Part shown: positions 22,833-30,557 of the stretch, in pieces
Numbering within the stretch: position 1 is the first letter of the stretch
Layout of the letters: each line of letters begins with the position of its first letter
DNA from: JBDSKH01 sp050245915
GTDB taxonomy: Bacteria; Actinomycetota; Actinomycetes; Actinomycetales; Microbacteriaceae
DNA length: 39,391 nt
NCBI GenBank assembly: GCA_050245915.1
Contig: JBFWWZ010000026.1
Coordinates: forward strand, 1-39,391
Direction: 5' to 3'
The notes under the pieces: model-generated
The model's database searches: none
Seen by the model: only the letters and a program-made list of their open reading frames with translations
Told to the model about the DNA's origin: nothing
Made by a program: the position numbers and the translations under genes

Positions 22833-23948
22833 TCAGATCCCGAGGAACCGGTCGCGCAGCTTCGCGAAGAGCCCTTGCTGGAAGCTGGAGAACTCGGGCG
22901 CGATCGGCGGCCGTGACGCCTGGAACTGCTTGATCAGCTCCGTCTCTTTCGAGTTCAGCCGCACCGGCATCACGACTTGGATGCCGATCTTGAGCTCGCC
23001 GCGGCCGTTGCCGCGCAGGCGCGTGACCCCGCGGTCTTTCACCGTGATGATGTCGGCGCTCTGCGTGCCCGGCTTGATGTCGAGCGTGACATCGCCGTCG
23101 AGGGCGGCGAGGGTCGCGGTGGTGCCGAGCACGGCATCCGCCATCTGCACCTCGAGCGTGGCGAGCAGGTCGTCGCCGTTGCGGCTGAAGACCTTGTGGT
23201 GCTTCACCTTGACCTCGAGGTACAGGTCTCCGTTCTCGCCGCCGGCGGGGCCCGCCTCGCCCTCGCCGGGCAGGTGCAGCCGCATACCGGTGTCGACGCC
23301 GGCCGGGACATCCACATGCACGGTGCGCTTCGCCCGGACGCGGCCCTGGCCGGCGCAGGTGGGGCACGGCGACGGGATGACGGTGCCGTATCCGCGGCAG
23401 GTGCCGCACGGGCTCGAGGTCATCACGTTGCCGAGCAGCGAGCGCATCGCCCGCTGGATCTGACCGGTGCCGTGGCAGATGTCGCAGGTCACGGGGTGGG
23501 TCCCGGGCGCGCAGCACGATCCGTCGCAGGTCTCGCAGAGCACGGCGGTGTCGACCTCGATGTCGCGCATCGTGCCGAAGATGATCTCGTCGAGATCGAC
23601 CTCGATGCGCAACAGCGCATCCTGACCGCGCTCCCGACGCGACCGAGGACCCGTCGTGCGCCCGCCGCCCGCGGCGCCGAAGAAGGTCTCGAAGATGTCG
23701 CCGAACCCGAAGCCGCCCGCTCCCCCGCCGCCGAACGCGGCGTTCGGGCCGAGGTCGTAGCGCTCGCGCTGGTCGGGGTCGCTCAGCACGTCGTAGGCAT
23801 GCGTGACCGACTTGAACCGCTCGGCGGCCTCCTCGCTCGGGTTGACGTCGGGGTGCAGCTCGCGTGCGAGCCTGCGGTACGCCTTCTTGATCTCTTCGGG
23901 CGTCGCGTTGCGGTCGACGCCGAGCACCTCGTAATGGTCTGCTGCCAC
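22833..23948 (-). CDS. dnaJ: Chaperone DnaJ (DnaJ2 type)
   Basis: Hsp40 co-chaperone of DnaK, 371 residues. J domain with HPD (32-34) at the start, G/F-rich region (AFGGGGAGGFGFGDIFETFFG), cysteine-rich zinc region with four motifs (CETCDGSC, CDICHGTG, CGTCRGYG, CPTCAGQG) and the C-terminal substrate-binding domain. The first zinc motif departs from CxxCxGxG, which I believe is usual for the hrcA-linked DnaJ of this family. The start is GTG at 23948, 21 bases after the hrcA stop. Confidence 0.97.
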   Translation of the reverse strand: MAADHYEVLGVDRNATPEEIKKAYRRLARELHPDVNPSEEAAERFKSVTHAYDVLSDPDQRERYDLGPNAAFGGGGAGGFGFGDIFETFFGAAGGGRTTGPRSRRERGQDALLRIEVDLDEIIFGTMRDIEVDTAVLCETCDGSCCAPGTHPVTCDICHGTGQIQRAMRSLLGNVMTSSPCGTCRGYGTVIPSPCPTCAGQGRVRAKRTVHVDVPAGVDTGMRLHLPGEGEAGPAGGENGDLYLEVKVKHHKVFSRNGDDLLATLEVQMADAVLGTTATLAALDGDVTLDIKPGTQSADIITVKDRGVTRLRGNGRGELKIGIQVVMPVRLNSKETELIKQFQASRPPIAPEFSSFQQGLFAKLRDRFLGI

Positions 23949-23969
23949 GTTTTGCAGTGTCCTCGGTCT

Positions 23970-24998
23970 TCAGTCGGCATCGAGTAGCCGGGTCAGGTAG
24001 CGGGCCACGGCCCGCACGGCCACCATGTTGTTCGAGTAGTCCATGCGGGTGGGGCCGAGCACGCCGAGGCGCGCCACGCTCCCCCCGGATGCCGTGTAGC
24101 CCGAGGCGAGCACGCTCGTCTCCCCGAGGCCGAAGTCGGCATTCTCGCGACCGATCGAGGCGACCACCCGGTCGCCGTCGTCGTCGATCTCGAGCTCGCC
24201 GAAAAGTTTCAGCAGCGTGACCTGCTCTTCGATCGCCTCGAGCACCGGGAAGATGCTGCCGGTGAAGTCGCTCTCGGTGCGGGCGAGGTTCGCGGCACCC
24301 GCCATGACGAGCCGGTCGTGCCGGTTGGCCGCGACCTGGTCGCCGAGCGCGCGGGCGATCTCACCGGCCACGCCGCGCAGAGCGGGCGAGACCGAGCCCG
24401 CGACGGTCTTCAGCGTCTGCGCGGCATCGGCGAGCGTGATGCCGCCGAGGGCGGTATTGAACACGCGCCGCAGCTCCGCCAGGCCGGCGTCGTCGAGGCC
24501 GTGCGGCCCGTCGATCAGATGCTGGTCGACACGGCCGGAATCGGTGATGAGCACGCTCATGAGGCGCGTCGGGGCGAGCACCACGAGCTCGATGTGGCGT
24601 ACGCGCGCGTTCCCGAAGGAGGGGTACTGGGCGAGGGCGACCTGGCTGGTGAGCTGGGACAGGAGGCGCACCGTGCGGGCCAGCACGTCATCCAGATCGA
24701 CGGCCTCGCCGAGGAACGTCTCGATCGCCTGCCGCTGCGCCGAACTGAGCGGTCGCAGCTCCGTGAGCTGGTCGACGAACACCCGGTAGCCCTTGTCGGT
24801 CGGCACCCGGCCGGAGGAGGTGTGGGGTGCCGCGATCAGCTCCTCCTCTTCGAGTTGGGCCATGTCGTTGCGGATCGTGGCGGCCGACACTCCGAAGGAG
24901 TGCCGCTCGACGATGGTCTTCGACCCGACCGGCTCGCGCGAGGCGACGTAGTCCTGCACGATGACGCGGAGCACGGCCAGGCTGCGTTCGGAGACCAT
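23970..24998 (-). CDS. hrcA: Heat-inducible transcription repressor HrcA
   Basis: Repressor of class I heat-shock genes, 342 residues. N-terminal winged helix (LAVLRVIVQDYVASREPVGSK and FGVSAATIRNDMAQLEEEELI, then HTSSGRVPTDKGYR) and the long HrcA dimerisation/GAF-like domain. It binds CIRCE operators; one lies in its own promoter, so it is autoregulated along with dnaJ and rsmE. ATG 24998 is chosen by homology; the region further upstream is promoter. Confidence 0.97.
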   Translation of the reverse strand: MVSERSLAVLRVIVQDYVASREPVGSKTIVERHSFGVSAATIRNDMAQLEEEELIAAPHTSSGRVPTDKGYRVFVDQLTELRPLSSAQRQAIETFLGEAVDLDDVLARTVRLLSQLTSQVALAQYPSFGNARVRHIELVVLAPTRLMSVLITDSGRVDQHLIDGPHGLDDAGLAELRRVFNTALGGITLADAAQTLKTVAGSVSPALRGVAGEIARALGDQVAANRHDRLVMAGAANLARTESDFTGSIFPVLEAIEEQVTLLKLFGELEIDDDGDRVVASIGRENADFGLGETSVLASGYTASGGSVARLGVLGPTRMDYSNNMVAVRAVARYLTRLLDAD

Positions 24999-25017
24999 CC
25001 GGCACCGCCTTTCTGCC

Positions 25018-25049
25018 TTAGCACTCGCAAGTCGTGACTGCCAATTGTA
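25018..25049 (-). promoter_or_regulatory. CIRCE operator and -10 box of the hrcA operon
   Basis: TTAGCACTC (25018-25026), 9 bases, GACTGCCAA (25036-25044). The first half matches the CIRCE consensus exactly; the second matches 7 of 9 (consensus GAGTGCTAA). A TACAAT box (25049-25044 on the minus strand) overlaps the end of the operator, so bound HrcA would block initiation. Confidence 0.85.
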
Positions 25050-25073
25050 GCGCGACACGCCGTTACCCCACCG

Positions 25074-25103
25074 TTGCACGCGGCGTTCCGCACCCGCTAC
25101 CTT
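25074..25103 (+). promoter_or_regulatory. Candidate promoter of the first DUF4870 gene
   Basis: TTGCAC (25074-25079), 18 bases, TACCTT (25098-25103). The -35 match is modest. It gives a leader of about 65 bases containing a small hairpin (CCCC-ATCCT-GGGG). Confidence 0.3.
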
Positions 25104-25174
25104 TAGGCCGTGCTTGCGCTCCCCCATCCTGGGGTACGCGGAGCGCGATCACCCCAGACCGAAAGGCATGCAAA

Positions 25175-25567
25175 ATGACCGAACCCGCTTCCCAGCCCGC
25201 AGCCCCTCAGCCGGCCGCGCCGCTCACGGAGGCCGAGGACAAGCAGTGGGCGTCCTTCGCCCACTTCGGCAACATCATCCTGCTGATCCCCGCCCTCATC
25301 ATCTGGCTCGTGTTCCGTGCGCGTGGCCCGAAGACCAACGTCGAGGGCAAAGAGGCCCTGAACTGGACGATCAACGTCACCGGCCTCTACATCATCATCC
25401 AGATCCTCGGCGCGATCCTGACCTTCGTGGCCGGCATCGGATTCCTCATCCTGCTCCTCGGATGGGTGCTCCTCATCGTCAACCTGATCTTCGCGATCCT
25501 GGGCGGCGTGAAGGTGAACGGCGGCGGCAGCTACCGCTACCCGGTCAACATCCGCTGGATCAAGTAA
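25175..25567 (+). CDS. DUF4870 membrane protein
   Basis: 130 residues. A Pro/Ala-rich N-terminal tail (1-20) is followed by three membrane segments: IILLIPALIIWLVF, LYIIIQILGAILTFVAGIGFLILLL and VLLIVNLIFAILGGV. Between them lies the family's EGKEALNWTINVT stretch; the C-terminus YRYPVNIRWIK is typical too. Function unknown; such proteins are small, abundant membrane proteins in many bacteria. ATG 25175 has AAAGG eight bases upstream. A strong terminator and a second DUF4870 gene follow. Confidence 0.88.
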   Translation: MTEPASQPAAPQPAAPLTEAEDKQWASFAHFGNIILLIPALIIWLVFRARGPKTNVEGKEALNWTINVTGLYIIIQILGAILTFVAGIGFLILLLGWVLLIVNLIFAILGGVKVNGGGSYRYPVNIRWIK

Positions 25568-25584
25568 GTCACGCACGACACACG

Positions 25585-25620
25585 AGAGCGCCGGGCCTTC
25601 GGGCCCGGCGCTCTTGCTTT
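25585..25620 (+). terminator. Rho-independent terminator after the first DUF4870 gene
   Basis: 13-bp perfect stem (arm AGAGCGCCGGGCC), TTCG tetraloop, then TGCTTT. The stem is 25585-25614. Confidence 0.92.
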
Positions 25621-25630
25621 AATGACAGCC
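25618..25630 (+). promoter_or_regulatory. Candidate -10 box of the second DUF4870 gene
   Basis: TTTAAT (25618-25623), seven bases, then ATG 25631. The hexamer re-uses the T-run of the preceding terminator. It favours 25631 over the ATG at 25622 as the start. Confidence 0.4.
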
Positions 25631-26014
25631 ATGACCGACACCCCTCCCCCTCCTCCGCCCGCCGACGCCTACAGCGCGGCCCCGCAGCCGATGAGCCCGC
25701 AAGACGAGAAGCTCTGGGCGACCCTCACCCACATCGGCGGCATCCTGTTCTCCTGGATCGCGCCGCTTATCGCCTACCTGGTGCTGAAAGACCGCGGCCC
25801 GTTCATCCGCCAGCACACGGCGGCGGCGCTGAACTTCCAGCTGACCATGCTGATCGCGTATGTCGTGGGCGGCATCCTGAGCCTGGTGCTGGTCGGCTAC
25901 CTGCTGATCTTCGCCGCCTGGGCCCTGACGATCATCTTCGGGATCATGGCCGCGATCGCGGCGAACAGCGGCCAGTACTACAAGTACCCGGTGTCGATCA
26001 CGTTCGTTCAGTAA
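25631..26014 (+). CDS. DUF4870 membrane protein, second copy
   Basis: 127 residues from ATG 25631 (an in-frame ATG at 25622 would add three residues). A proline-rich N-terminus is followed by the DUF4870 pattern: WATLTHIGGILFSWIAPLIAYLVLKDRGPFIRQHTAAALNFQLTMLIAYVVGGILSLVL, then IFAAWALTIIFGIMAAIAAN and the YYKYPVSITF ending. It is a diverged paralogue of the gene just upstream, separated by a terminator. Its last 17 bases overlap the convergent hemW 3' end. Function unknown. Confidence 0.88.
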   Translation: MTDTPPPPPPADAYSAAPQPMSPQDEKLWATLTHIGGILFSWIAPLIAYLVLKDRGPFIRQHTAAALNFQLTMLIAYVVGGILSLVLVGYLLIFAAWALTIIFGIMAAIAANSGQYYKYPVSITFVQ

Positions 26015-27227
26015 GAACTCGGACCACGAGGTCGGCGAGCAGGCGGCCGCGCAGCGTCAGCACGACGCGGCCGCCGATCGCCGCCCTCCCGTCGATCAGG
26101 CCGTCGGCGATGAGGCCGGCGACGGCGGTGCGCGAATCCTCCCCGAGCAGGCTGACCGGCAGGCCGTCGGACAGCCGGCTTCGCAGCAGCACCGCCTCGA
26201 CCCGGCGGGTCTCGTCGTCGAGCGTCTCCCGCCCCGCCGCCGGCGACACGTCCGCGCCGACCCGCTCGGCGTAGGCCGCCGGATGCTTGACATTCCACCA
26301 GCGCACCCCGCCCACGTGACTGTGCGCTCCGGGGCCGATGCCCCACCAGTCCTCGCCCGTCCAGTACGCGAGGTTGTGGCGCGACCGGTGGGCGGCATCC
26401 GTCGCCCAGTTGCTCACCTCGTACCAGGCGAACCCGGCCGCCGAGAGGGTCGCCTCCGCCAGCTCGTAGAGGTCGGCGGCGAGGTCGTCGTCGGGCGCCG
26501 GCACCTCCCCGCGCGAGATCTGCCGCGCCAGCTTCGTGCCCGGCTCGACAATGAGCGCATAGGCGCTGATGTGATCGGGATGCTGCGCGAGCGCCAGGTC
26601 GAGCGAGCGCTGCCAGTCGGCGGCCGTCTCGCCGGGGGTGCCGTAGATGAGGTCGAGGCTGACCTGCAGACCGGCGGCGCGCGCCCACTCGACGACGAAC
26701 GGGATGCGGTCGGGATCGTGCGTGCGCTCGAGCGTCGCGAGCACATGCGGCACCGCCGACTGCATCCCGAAGCTGACCCGCGTGAACCCCGCCTCGGCGA
26801 GCGCTTCGAGGGAGGCCGCATCGACCGAGTCCGGGTTCGCCTCGGTGGTGACCTCGGCATCCGGTGCCAGGCCCCAGGCGCTGCGCACCCCGTCGAGCAG
26901 GCGGGCCAGGTCGCGCACCGGCAGCAGCGTGGGCGTGCCGCCCCCGAAGAAGACGGTGGATGCCGGGCGGGCCGCCGCGCCCGTCGCACCCAGCACGCGC
27001 TCGGCCTGCGCGATCTCGAGCAGCGCCTGCCCGGCGTAGTCGCTCTGCCGCACCCCGCGGATCTCATCCGCCGTGTAGGTGTTGAAGTCGCAGTACCCGC
27101 ACCGTACCCGGCAGAACGGCACGTGCACATACACGCCGAAGGTGCGCTCGTCCCACCCCCGCGCGACCGAGTCGGGGAGCAGGCCGTCGGCGGGTGCGGG
27201 GTCGGCGATCGGGAGGGCGGAGGGCAC
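25998..27227 (-). CDS. hemW: Radical SAM heme chaperone HemW
   Basis: HemN-like radical SAM protein of 409 residues, thought to bind heme and deliver it to respiratory enzymes. Cluster motif CRVRCGYCDF (CxxxCxYC) after YVHVPF, glycine-rich VFFGGGTPTLL, ITEANP-like VTTEANPDSV, VSFGMQS, LIYGTPGE and the HemN C-terminal domain. It lacks the N-terminal extra cysteine features of true coproporphyrinogen dehydrogenases, so HemW is preferred. GTG 27227 shares a base with the upstream TAG stop (TAGTG). Conserved between lepA and hrcA in the family. Confidence 0.94.
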   Translation of the reverse strand: MPSALPIADPAPADGLLPDSVARGWDERTFGVYVHVPFCRVRCGYCDFNTYTADEIRGVRQSDYAGQALLEIAQAERVLGATGAAARPASTVFFGGGTPTLLPVRDLARLLDGVRSAWGLAPDAEVTTEANPDSVDAASLEALAEAGFTRVSFGMQSAVPHVLATLERTHDPDRIPFVVEWARAAGLQVSLDLIYGTPGETAADWQRSLDLALAQHPDHISAYALIVEPGTKLARQISRGEVPAPDDDLAADLYELAEATLSAAGFAWYEVSNWATDAAHRSRHNLAYWTGEDWWGIGPGAHSHVGGVRWWNVKHPAAYAERVGADVSPAAGRETLDDETRRVEAVLLRSRLSDGLPVSLLGEDSRTAVAGLIADGLIDGRAAIGGRVVLTLRGRLLADLVVRVLTERT

Positions 27228-27826
27228 TACGTGACGGGCGTGGAGAAGGTGGCGACGTACGCGAACACGACCTGCATGATGTAGACGGTGAACGCGATCG
27301 AGATGATCAGACCGACCGCGAGCACGGCGATCGCGCCCCACATCGGCCAGATGCCGTGGCCGGTGCGCCGGCGGACGACGACCGCACGACCGATCGGATA
27401 GACGGGGTTCAGAAAGCTCCACGCCCAGTGGAAGGGCTGCGGGACGCCGTTGCACCCCAGCTGCCGGTAGTCGAGATACCCGAATACGACGAGGGCGGCG
27501 AGCAGCACCCACCCGCCGAAGGTCATGACGAGAAATCCCGGCTGGAACATGCCCGTCAGGGAGCCCGTGGCCGAGGCGACCGACGCCTGGATGTACGCGT
27601 TCCAGTCGACCGTGAAGATCGACAGGTAGCTGAGCAGGGGCAGGAACACGATCAGCCAGATCCAGACCGTGTTGGTCTTCGTCCCGGCGGGAGCCTTCAG
27701 ATCCTCGGGCCGCTGCTGCAGGGGGGCGTGGTGATCGGTCCACTGGGCGCCGTCCCACCAGCGGGCGGTCGGGCCGCCGTCGGGGTCGGGGTACCAGCCG
27801 GCGGGGGTCGTGCTCGTGTCGGTCAC
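27227..27826 (-). CDS. DUF2510 membrane protein
   Basis: 199 residues. N-terminal DUF2510 motif (PAGWYPDPDGGPTARWWDGAQWTDH), a short tail, then four likely membrane segments (VWIWLIVFLPLLSYLSIF; FLVMTFGGWVLLAALVVFGYLDY; a short FLNPVYPIG segment; IAVLAVGLIISIAFTVYIMQVVF). Function unknown; DUF2510 is an actinobacterial N-terminal module of many membrane proteins. GTG 27826 lies six bases after TAGACT. It is directly coupled to hemW by TAGTG, so a link to heme or respiration is possible but unproven. Confidence 0.88.
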   Translation of the reverse strand: MTDTSTTPAGWYPDPDGGPTARWWDGAQWTDHHAPLQQRPEDLKAPAGTKTNTVWIWLIVFLPLLSYLSIFTVDWNAYIQASVASATGSLTGMFQPGFLVMTFGGWVLLAALVVFGYLDYRQLGCNGVPQPFHWAWSFLNPVYPIGRAVVVRRRTGHGIWPMWGAIAVLAVGLIISIAFTVYIMQVVFAYVATFSTPVT

Positions 27827-27838
27827 GCGCTCAGTCTA
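27827..27838 (-). promoter_or_regulatory. Candidate -10 box of the DUF2510-hemW operon
   Basis: TAGACT (27838-27833), six bases, then GTG. The first three bases of the hexamer are the TAG stop codon of the upstream DUF1990 gene. Confidence 0.45.
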
Positions 27839-28498
27839 CGAATCCTCGCCCTCGATGGGACCGCTCAGCGCCCGCTCGTAGCGGCTGGTGTAGAACTCCT
27901 GCATCAGGCGCACCAGCGGGTAGCCGACCCAGAACACCCAACTCGATGGACGCGAGAACGCCCGGATGGTGAGCCAGACCGAGTCGTCGTCGCGCCATTC
28001 GACGAAGAACGCCTCCTCGCCCTGCTCGGGATGACCGGGCAGGCTCCCGTAGGCGAAGCCCTTGCGCAGAGGCTGATCGACGACGTACACGACGCGCGCC
28101 GGGATCTTCCCCGGGAACAGCGGGATGCGCAGGATCGCGGTGTCACCGGGTCGCAGCATCGGGCTGCCGTCCGGCGCGTACACCACCTCACCGGCGACGG
28201 ATGTGGCGGCGGGCTGCACCGGTGTGCCGTCCTCGTCGAACGCGACCGGGACGTACGTGCCCGCCGTCACCTCGGCCGGGGCTTCGAGCGGAGCGACCCG
28301 GATGCCCGCGCGACGCTGGATTCCCCAGGTCATCGTCTCCACCCAGGCGTGCTCCCAGCGAGCCTGGCCGTGGCCGATGCGGACGCGCCGTTCGACAGGG
28401 CGGAAGCCCTTCGGCGGGTACCGCATCAGGTCTTTCGCCTGCGTGCCGCCGACCGCCCCGTAGGTGACGGGCACCTGCCAGAGTGCCGCGACATCCAT
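27836..28498 (-). CDS. DUF1990 (UPF0548) family protein
   Basis: 220 residues, soluble. DUF1990 signature region: GFRPVERRVRIGHGQARWEHAWVETMTWGIQRRAGIRV, then GEVVYAPDGSPMLRPGDTAILRIP, GFAYGSLPGHPEQGEEAFFVEWRDDDSVWLTIRAFSRPS and a C-terminal Tyr/Arg-rich helix. Biochemical role unknown. ATG 28498 lies seven bases after TAGACT. Its TAG stop is part of the promoter of the next gene, so it may be transcribed with DUF2510 and hemW or separately. Confidence 0.88.
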   Translation of the reverse strand: MDVAALWQVPVTYGAVGGTQAKDLMRYPPKGFRPVERRVRIGHGQARWEHAWVETMTWGIQRRAGIRVAPLEAPAEVTAGTYVPVAFDEDGTPVQPAATSVAGEVVYAPDGSPMLRPGDTAILRIPLFPGKIPARVVYVVDQPLRKGFAYGSLPGHPEQGEEAFFVEWRDDDSVWLTIRAFSRPSSWVFWVGYPLVRLMQEFYTSRYERALSGPIEGEDS

Positions 28499-28511
28499 GC
28501 CGATCAGTCTA
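28499..28511 (-). promoter_or_regulatory. Candidate -10 box of the DUF1990 gene
   Basis: TAGACT (28511-28506), seven bases, then ATG. The hexamer and flanking CG are identical to those before the DUF2510 gene. Confidence 0.45.
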
Positions 28512-28540
28512 CGAGCGCGCGCAGATAGCGACCGCGCGCT

Positions 28541-28621
28541 GCGATCTGAAGGAGATACGGCCGTGTGAGAACCGAACGCGGGACTGCGAGTCCTGCAGAA
28601 TGCGCATCTCCTGCATAACGC
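28541..28621. repeat. Palindromic intergenic element, copy 2 (81 bases)
   Basis: Ends GCGATCTGAAGGAGATA (28541-28557) and GCGTTATGCAGGAGATG (complement of 28605-28621) are imperfect inverted repeats, 13 of 17 identical; an inner hairpin GGACT-GCG-AGTCC lies at 28581-28593. It sits just past the lepA stop and resembles the 83-base element at 16070. No coding content; it may also end the lepA transcript. Confidence 0.55.
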
Positions 28622-28626
28622 ACCAG

Positions 28627-30483
28627 CTACTTCTTCTCTTTCGCCTTCTCGGTGTCGCCGGACAGCGCGGCGATGAACGCCTCCTGGGGGACCTCGACGC
28701 GCCCGACCATCTTCATGCGCTTCTTGCCCTCCTTCTGCTTCTCCAGCAGCTTGCGCTTGCGGGTGATGTCGCCGCCGTAGCACTTGGCGAGCACGTCTTT
28801 GCGCATCGCGGAGATCGACTCGCGCGCGATGATGCGCGCCCCGATCGCGGCCTGGATCGGCACCTCGAACTGCTGCCGCGGGATCAGCTTCTTGAGCCGC
28901 TCCGTCATCAGCACGCCGTAGGCGTAGGCCTTGTCGCGGTGAACGATGGCGCTGAATGCGTCCACCGGCTCGCCCTGCAGCAGGATGTCGACCTTCACCA
29001 GGTCGGCCTCCTGCTCGCCCGACGGCTCGTAGTCGAGCGACGCGTAGCCGGCGGTCTTCGACTTCAGCTGGTCGAAGAAGTCGAACACGATCTCACCGAG
29101 CGGCATCGTGTAGCGGATCTCCACGCGGTCCTCGCCGAGGTAGTCCATGCCGATCAGCGACCCGCGCCGTGACTGGCAGAGCTCCATGATCGTGCCGACG
29201 TAGTCCTTCGGCGCGAGGATCGCCGCCTTCACCATCGGCTCCTCGACGTGCGCGATCTTCGTGCCGGTCGGGAACTCGCTCGGGTTCGTCACCGTGTACT
29301 GCTTCTTGTCCTCGGTGGTCACCTCGTACGTCACCGACGGCGCCGTCGCGATCAGGTCGAGGTCGAACTCGCGCTCGAGGCGCTCGGTGATGATCTCCAG
29401 ATGCAGCAGGCCGAGGAAGCCGCACCGGAAACCGAAGCCGAGCGCGACCGAGGTCTCCGGCTCGTAGTTGAGGGCGGCATCCGACAGCTTCAGCTTGTCG
29501 AGCGCCTCGCGCAGCACCGGGTAGTCGCTGCCGTCGATCGGATACAACCCCGAGAACACCATCGGCTTCGGGTCGGTGTAGCCCGGCAGCGCCTGCGTCG
29601 CCGGCTTCGACGCCGTCGTCACCGTGTCGCCGACCTTCGACTGCCGCACGTCTTTCACGCCGGTGATGAGGTAGCCGACCTCGCCGACGGCGAGTCCCTT
29701 GCTCGGGACGGGCTCGGGCGAGCTGACCCCGATCTCCAGGATCTCGTGGGTCGCCTTCGTCGACATCATCTGGATGCGCTCACGCGGATTCAGCTTGCCA
29801 TCGATCATGCGGACGTAGGTGATGACCCCGCGATACGAGTCGTACACCGAGTCGAAGATCATCGCGCGGGCGGGAGCATCCTTGTCACCCGTGGGCGCCG
29901 GGATCTTCTCGACGACACGGTCGAGCAGCGCCTCGACACCCTCGCCGGTCTTGCCCGACACCCGGAGCACGTCGGCCGGGTCGCCGCCGATCAGCTGGGC
30001 GAGCTCACGGCTGTACTTGTCGGGGTCGGCAGCGGGGAGGTCGATCTTGTTCAGCACCGGGATGATCTCGAGATCGTTGTCGAGAGCCAGGTACAGGTTC
30101 GCCAGGGTCTGCGCCTCGATGCCCTGGGCGGCATCCACCAGCAGGATCGCACCCTCGCACGCGGCCAGCGAACGCGACACCTCATAGGTGAAGTCCACGT
30201 GACCGGGGGTGTCGATCATGTTCAGGGCGACGGCGCCGTCGGGGCCCTGCCACGGCATCCTGACCGCCTGGCTCTTGATGGTGATGCCGCGTTCGCGCTC
30301 GATGTCCATGCGGTCGAGGTACTGCGCGCGCATGTCGCGGTCGCTGACCACGCCGGTGATCTGCAGCATGCGGTCGGCGAGGGTCGACTTGCCGTGGTCG
30401 ATGTGGGCGATGATGCAGAAGTTGCGGATGCGCGACGGGTCGGTGGCAGCCGGGGCGAGAGGCTGCAGGGCGCGCGGAGACAT
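28627..30483 (-). CDS. lepA: Elongation factor 4 (LepA)
   Basis: Ribosome-associated translational GTPase of 618 residues. G1 AHIDHGKST, switch II DTPGHVDFTYEV, G4 NKIDLPAADP, SGKTGEG, domain II, domain III, and the LepA-specific C-terminal domain (RRGSLIGMDYL, AKCYGGDITRKRKLLEKQKEGKKRMK). ATG 30483 is chosen by homology; a GGGAGG...AGAGG purine stretch precedes it. The longer open frame to 30615 overlaps the terminator of the next gene. Confidence 0.97.
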   Translation of the reverse strand: MSPRALQPLAPAATDPSRIRNFCIIAHIDHGKSTLADRMLQITGVVSDRDMRAQYLDRMDIERERGITIKSQAVRMPWQGPDGAVALNMIDTPGHVDFTYEVSRSLAACEGAILLVDAAQGIEAQTLANLYLALDNDLEIIPVLNKIDLPAADPDKYSRELAQLIGGDPADVLRVSGKTGEGVEALLDRVVEKIPAPTGDKDAPARAMIFDSVYDSYRGVITYVRMIDGKLNPRERIQMMSTKATHEILEIGVSSPEPVPSKGLAVGEVGYLITGVKDVRQSKVGDTVTTASKPATQALPGYTDPKPMVFSGLYPIDGSDYPVLREALDKLKLSDAALNYEPETSVALGFGFRCGFLGLLHLEIITERLEREFDLDLIATAPSVTYEVTTEDKKQYTVTNPSEFPTGTKIAHVEEPMVKAAILAPKDYVGTIMELCQSRRGSLIGMDYLGEDRVEIRYTMPLGEIVFDFFDQLKSKTAGYASLDYEPSGEQEADLVKVDILLQGEPVDAFSAIVHRDKAYAYGVLMTERLKKLIPRQQFEVPIQAAIGARIIARESISAMRKDVLAKCYGGDITRKRKLLEKQKEGKKRMKMVGRVEVPQEAFIAALSGDTEKAKEKK

Positions 30484-30508
30484 AGCGCCTCTATCCTCCC
30501 ACGCGAGA

Positions 30509-30543
30509 CGAGGGGCCGCGGTCTGTTCGACCACGGCCCCTCG
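30509..30543 (-). terminator. Terminator after the DUF4190-like gene
   Basis: 14-bp stem with one mismatch (arms CGAGGGGCCGCGGT 30509-30522 and its near-complement 30530-30543), 7-base loop. It lies 14 bases after the stop at 30558 and before the lepA start. No clear T-run. Confidence 0.6.
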
Positions 30544-30557
30544 GGATGCTGTGCGGA

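Noticed and set aside
23300..23560. Odd first zinc motif of DnaJ (CETCDGSC) as a defect
   Set aside because: Four Cys are still present and, from memory, DnaJ2 proteins in this family share this form, so it is not read as degeneration.
25120..25140. CCCC-ATCCT-GGGG hairpin as a terminator or riboswitch
   Set aside because: Only four base pairs with no T-run; it lies within the likely leader of the first DUF4870 gene and no known riboswitch pattern was seen.
25622..25630. ATG at 25622 as start of the second DUF4870 gene
   Set aside because: It sits on the -10-like TTTAAT and one base after the terminator T-run; the ATG at 25631 fits the leaderless rule. Not fully excluded.
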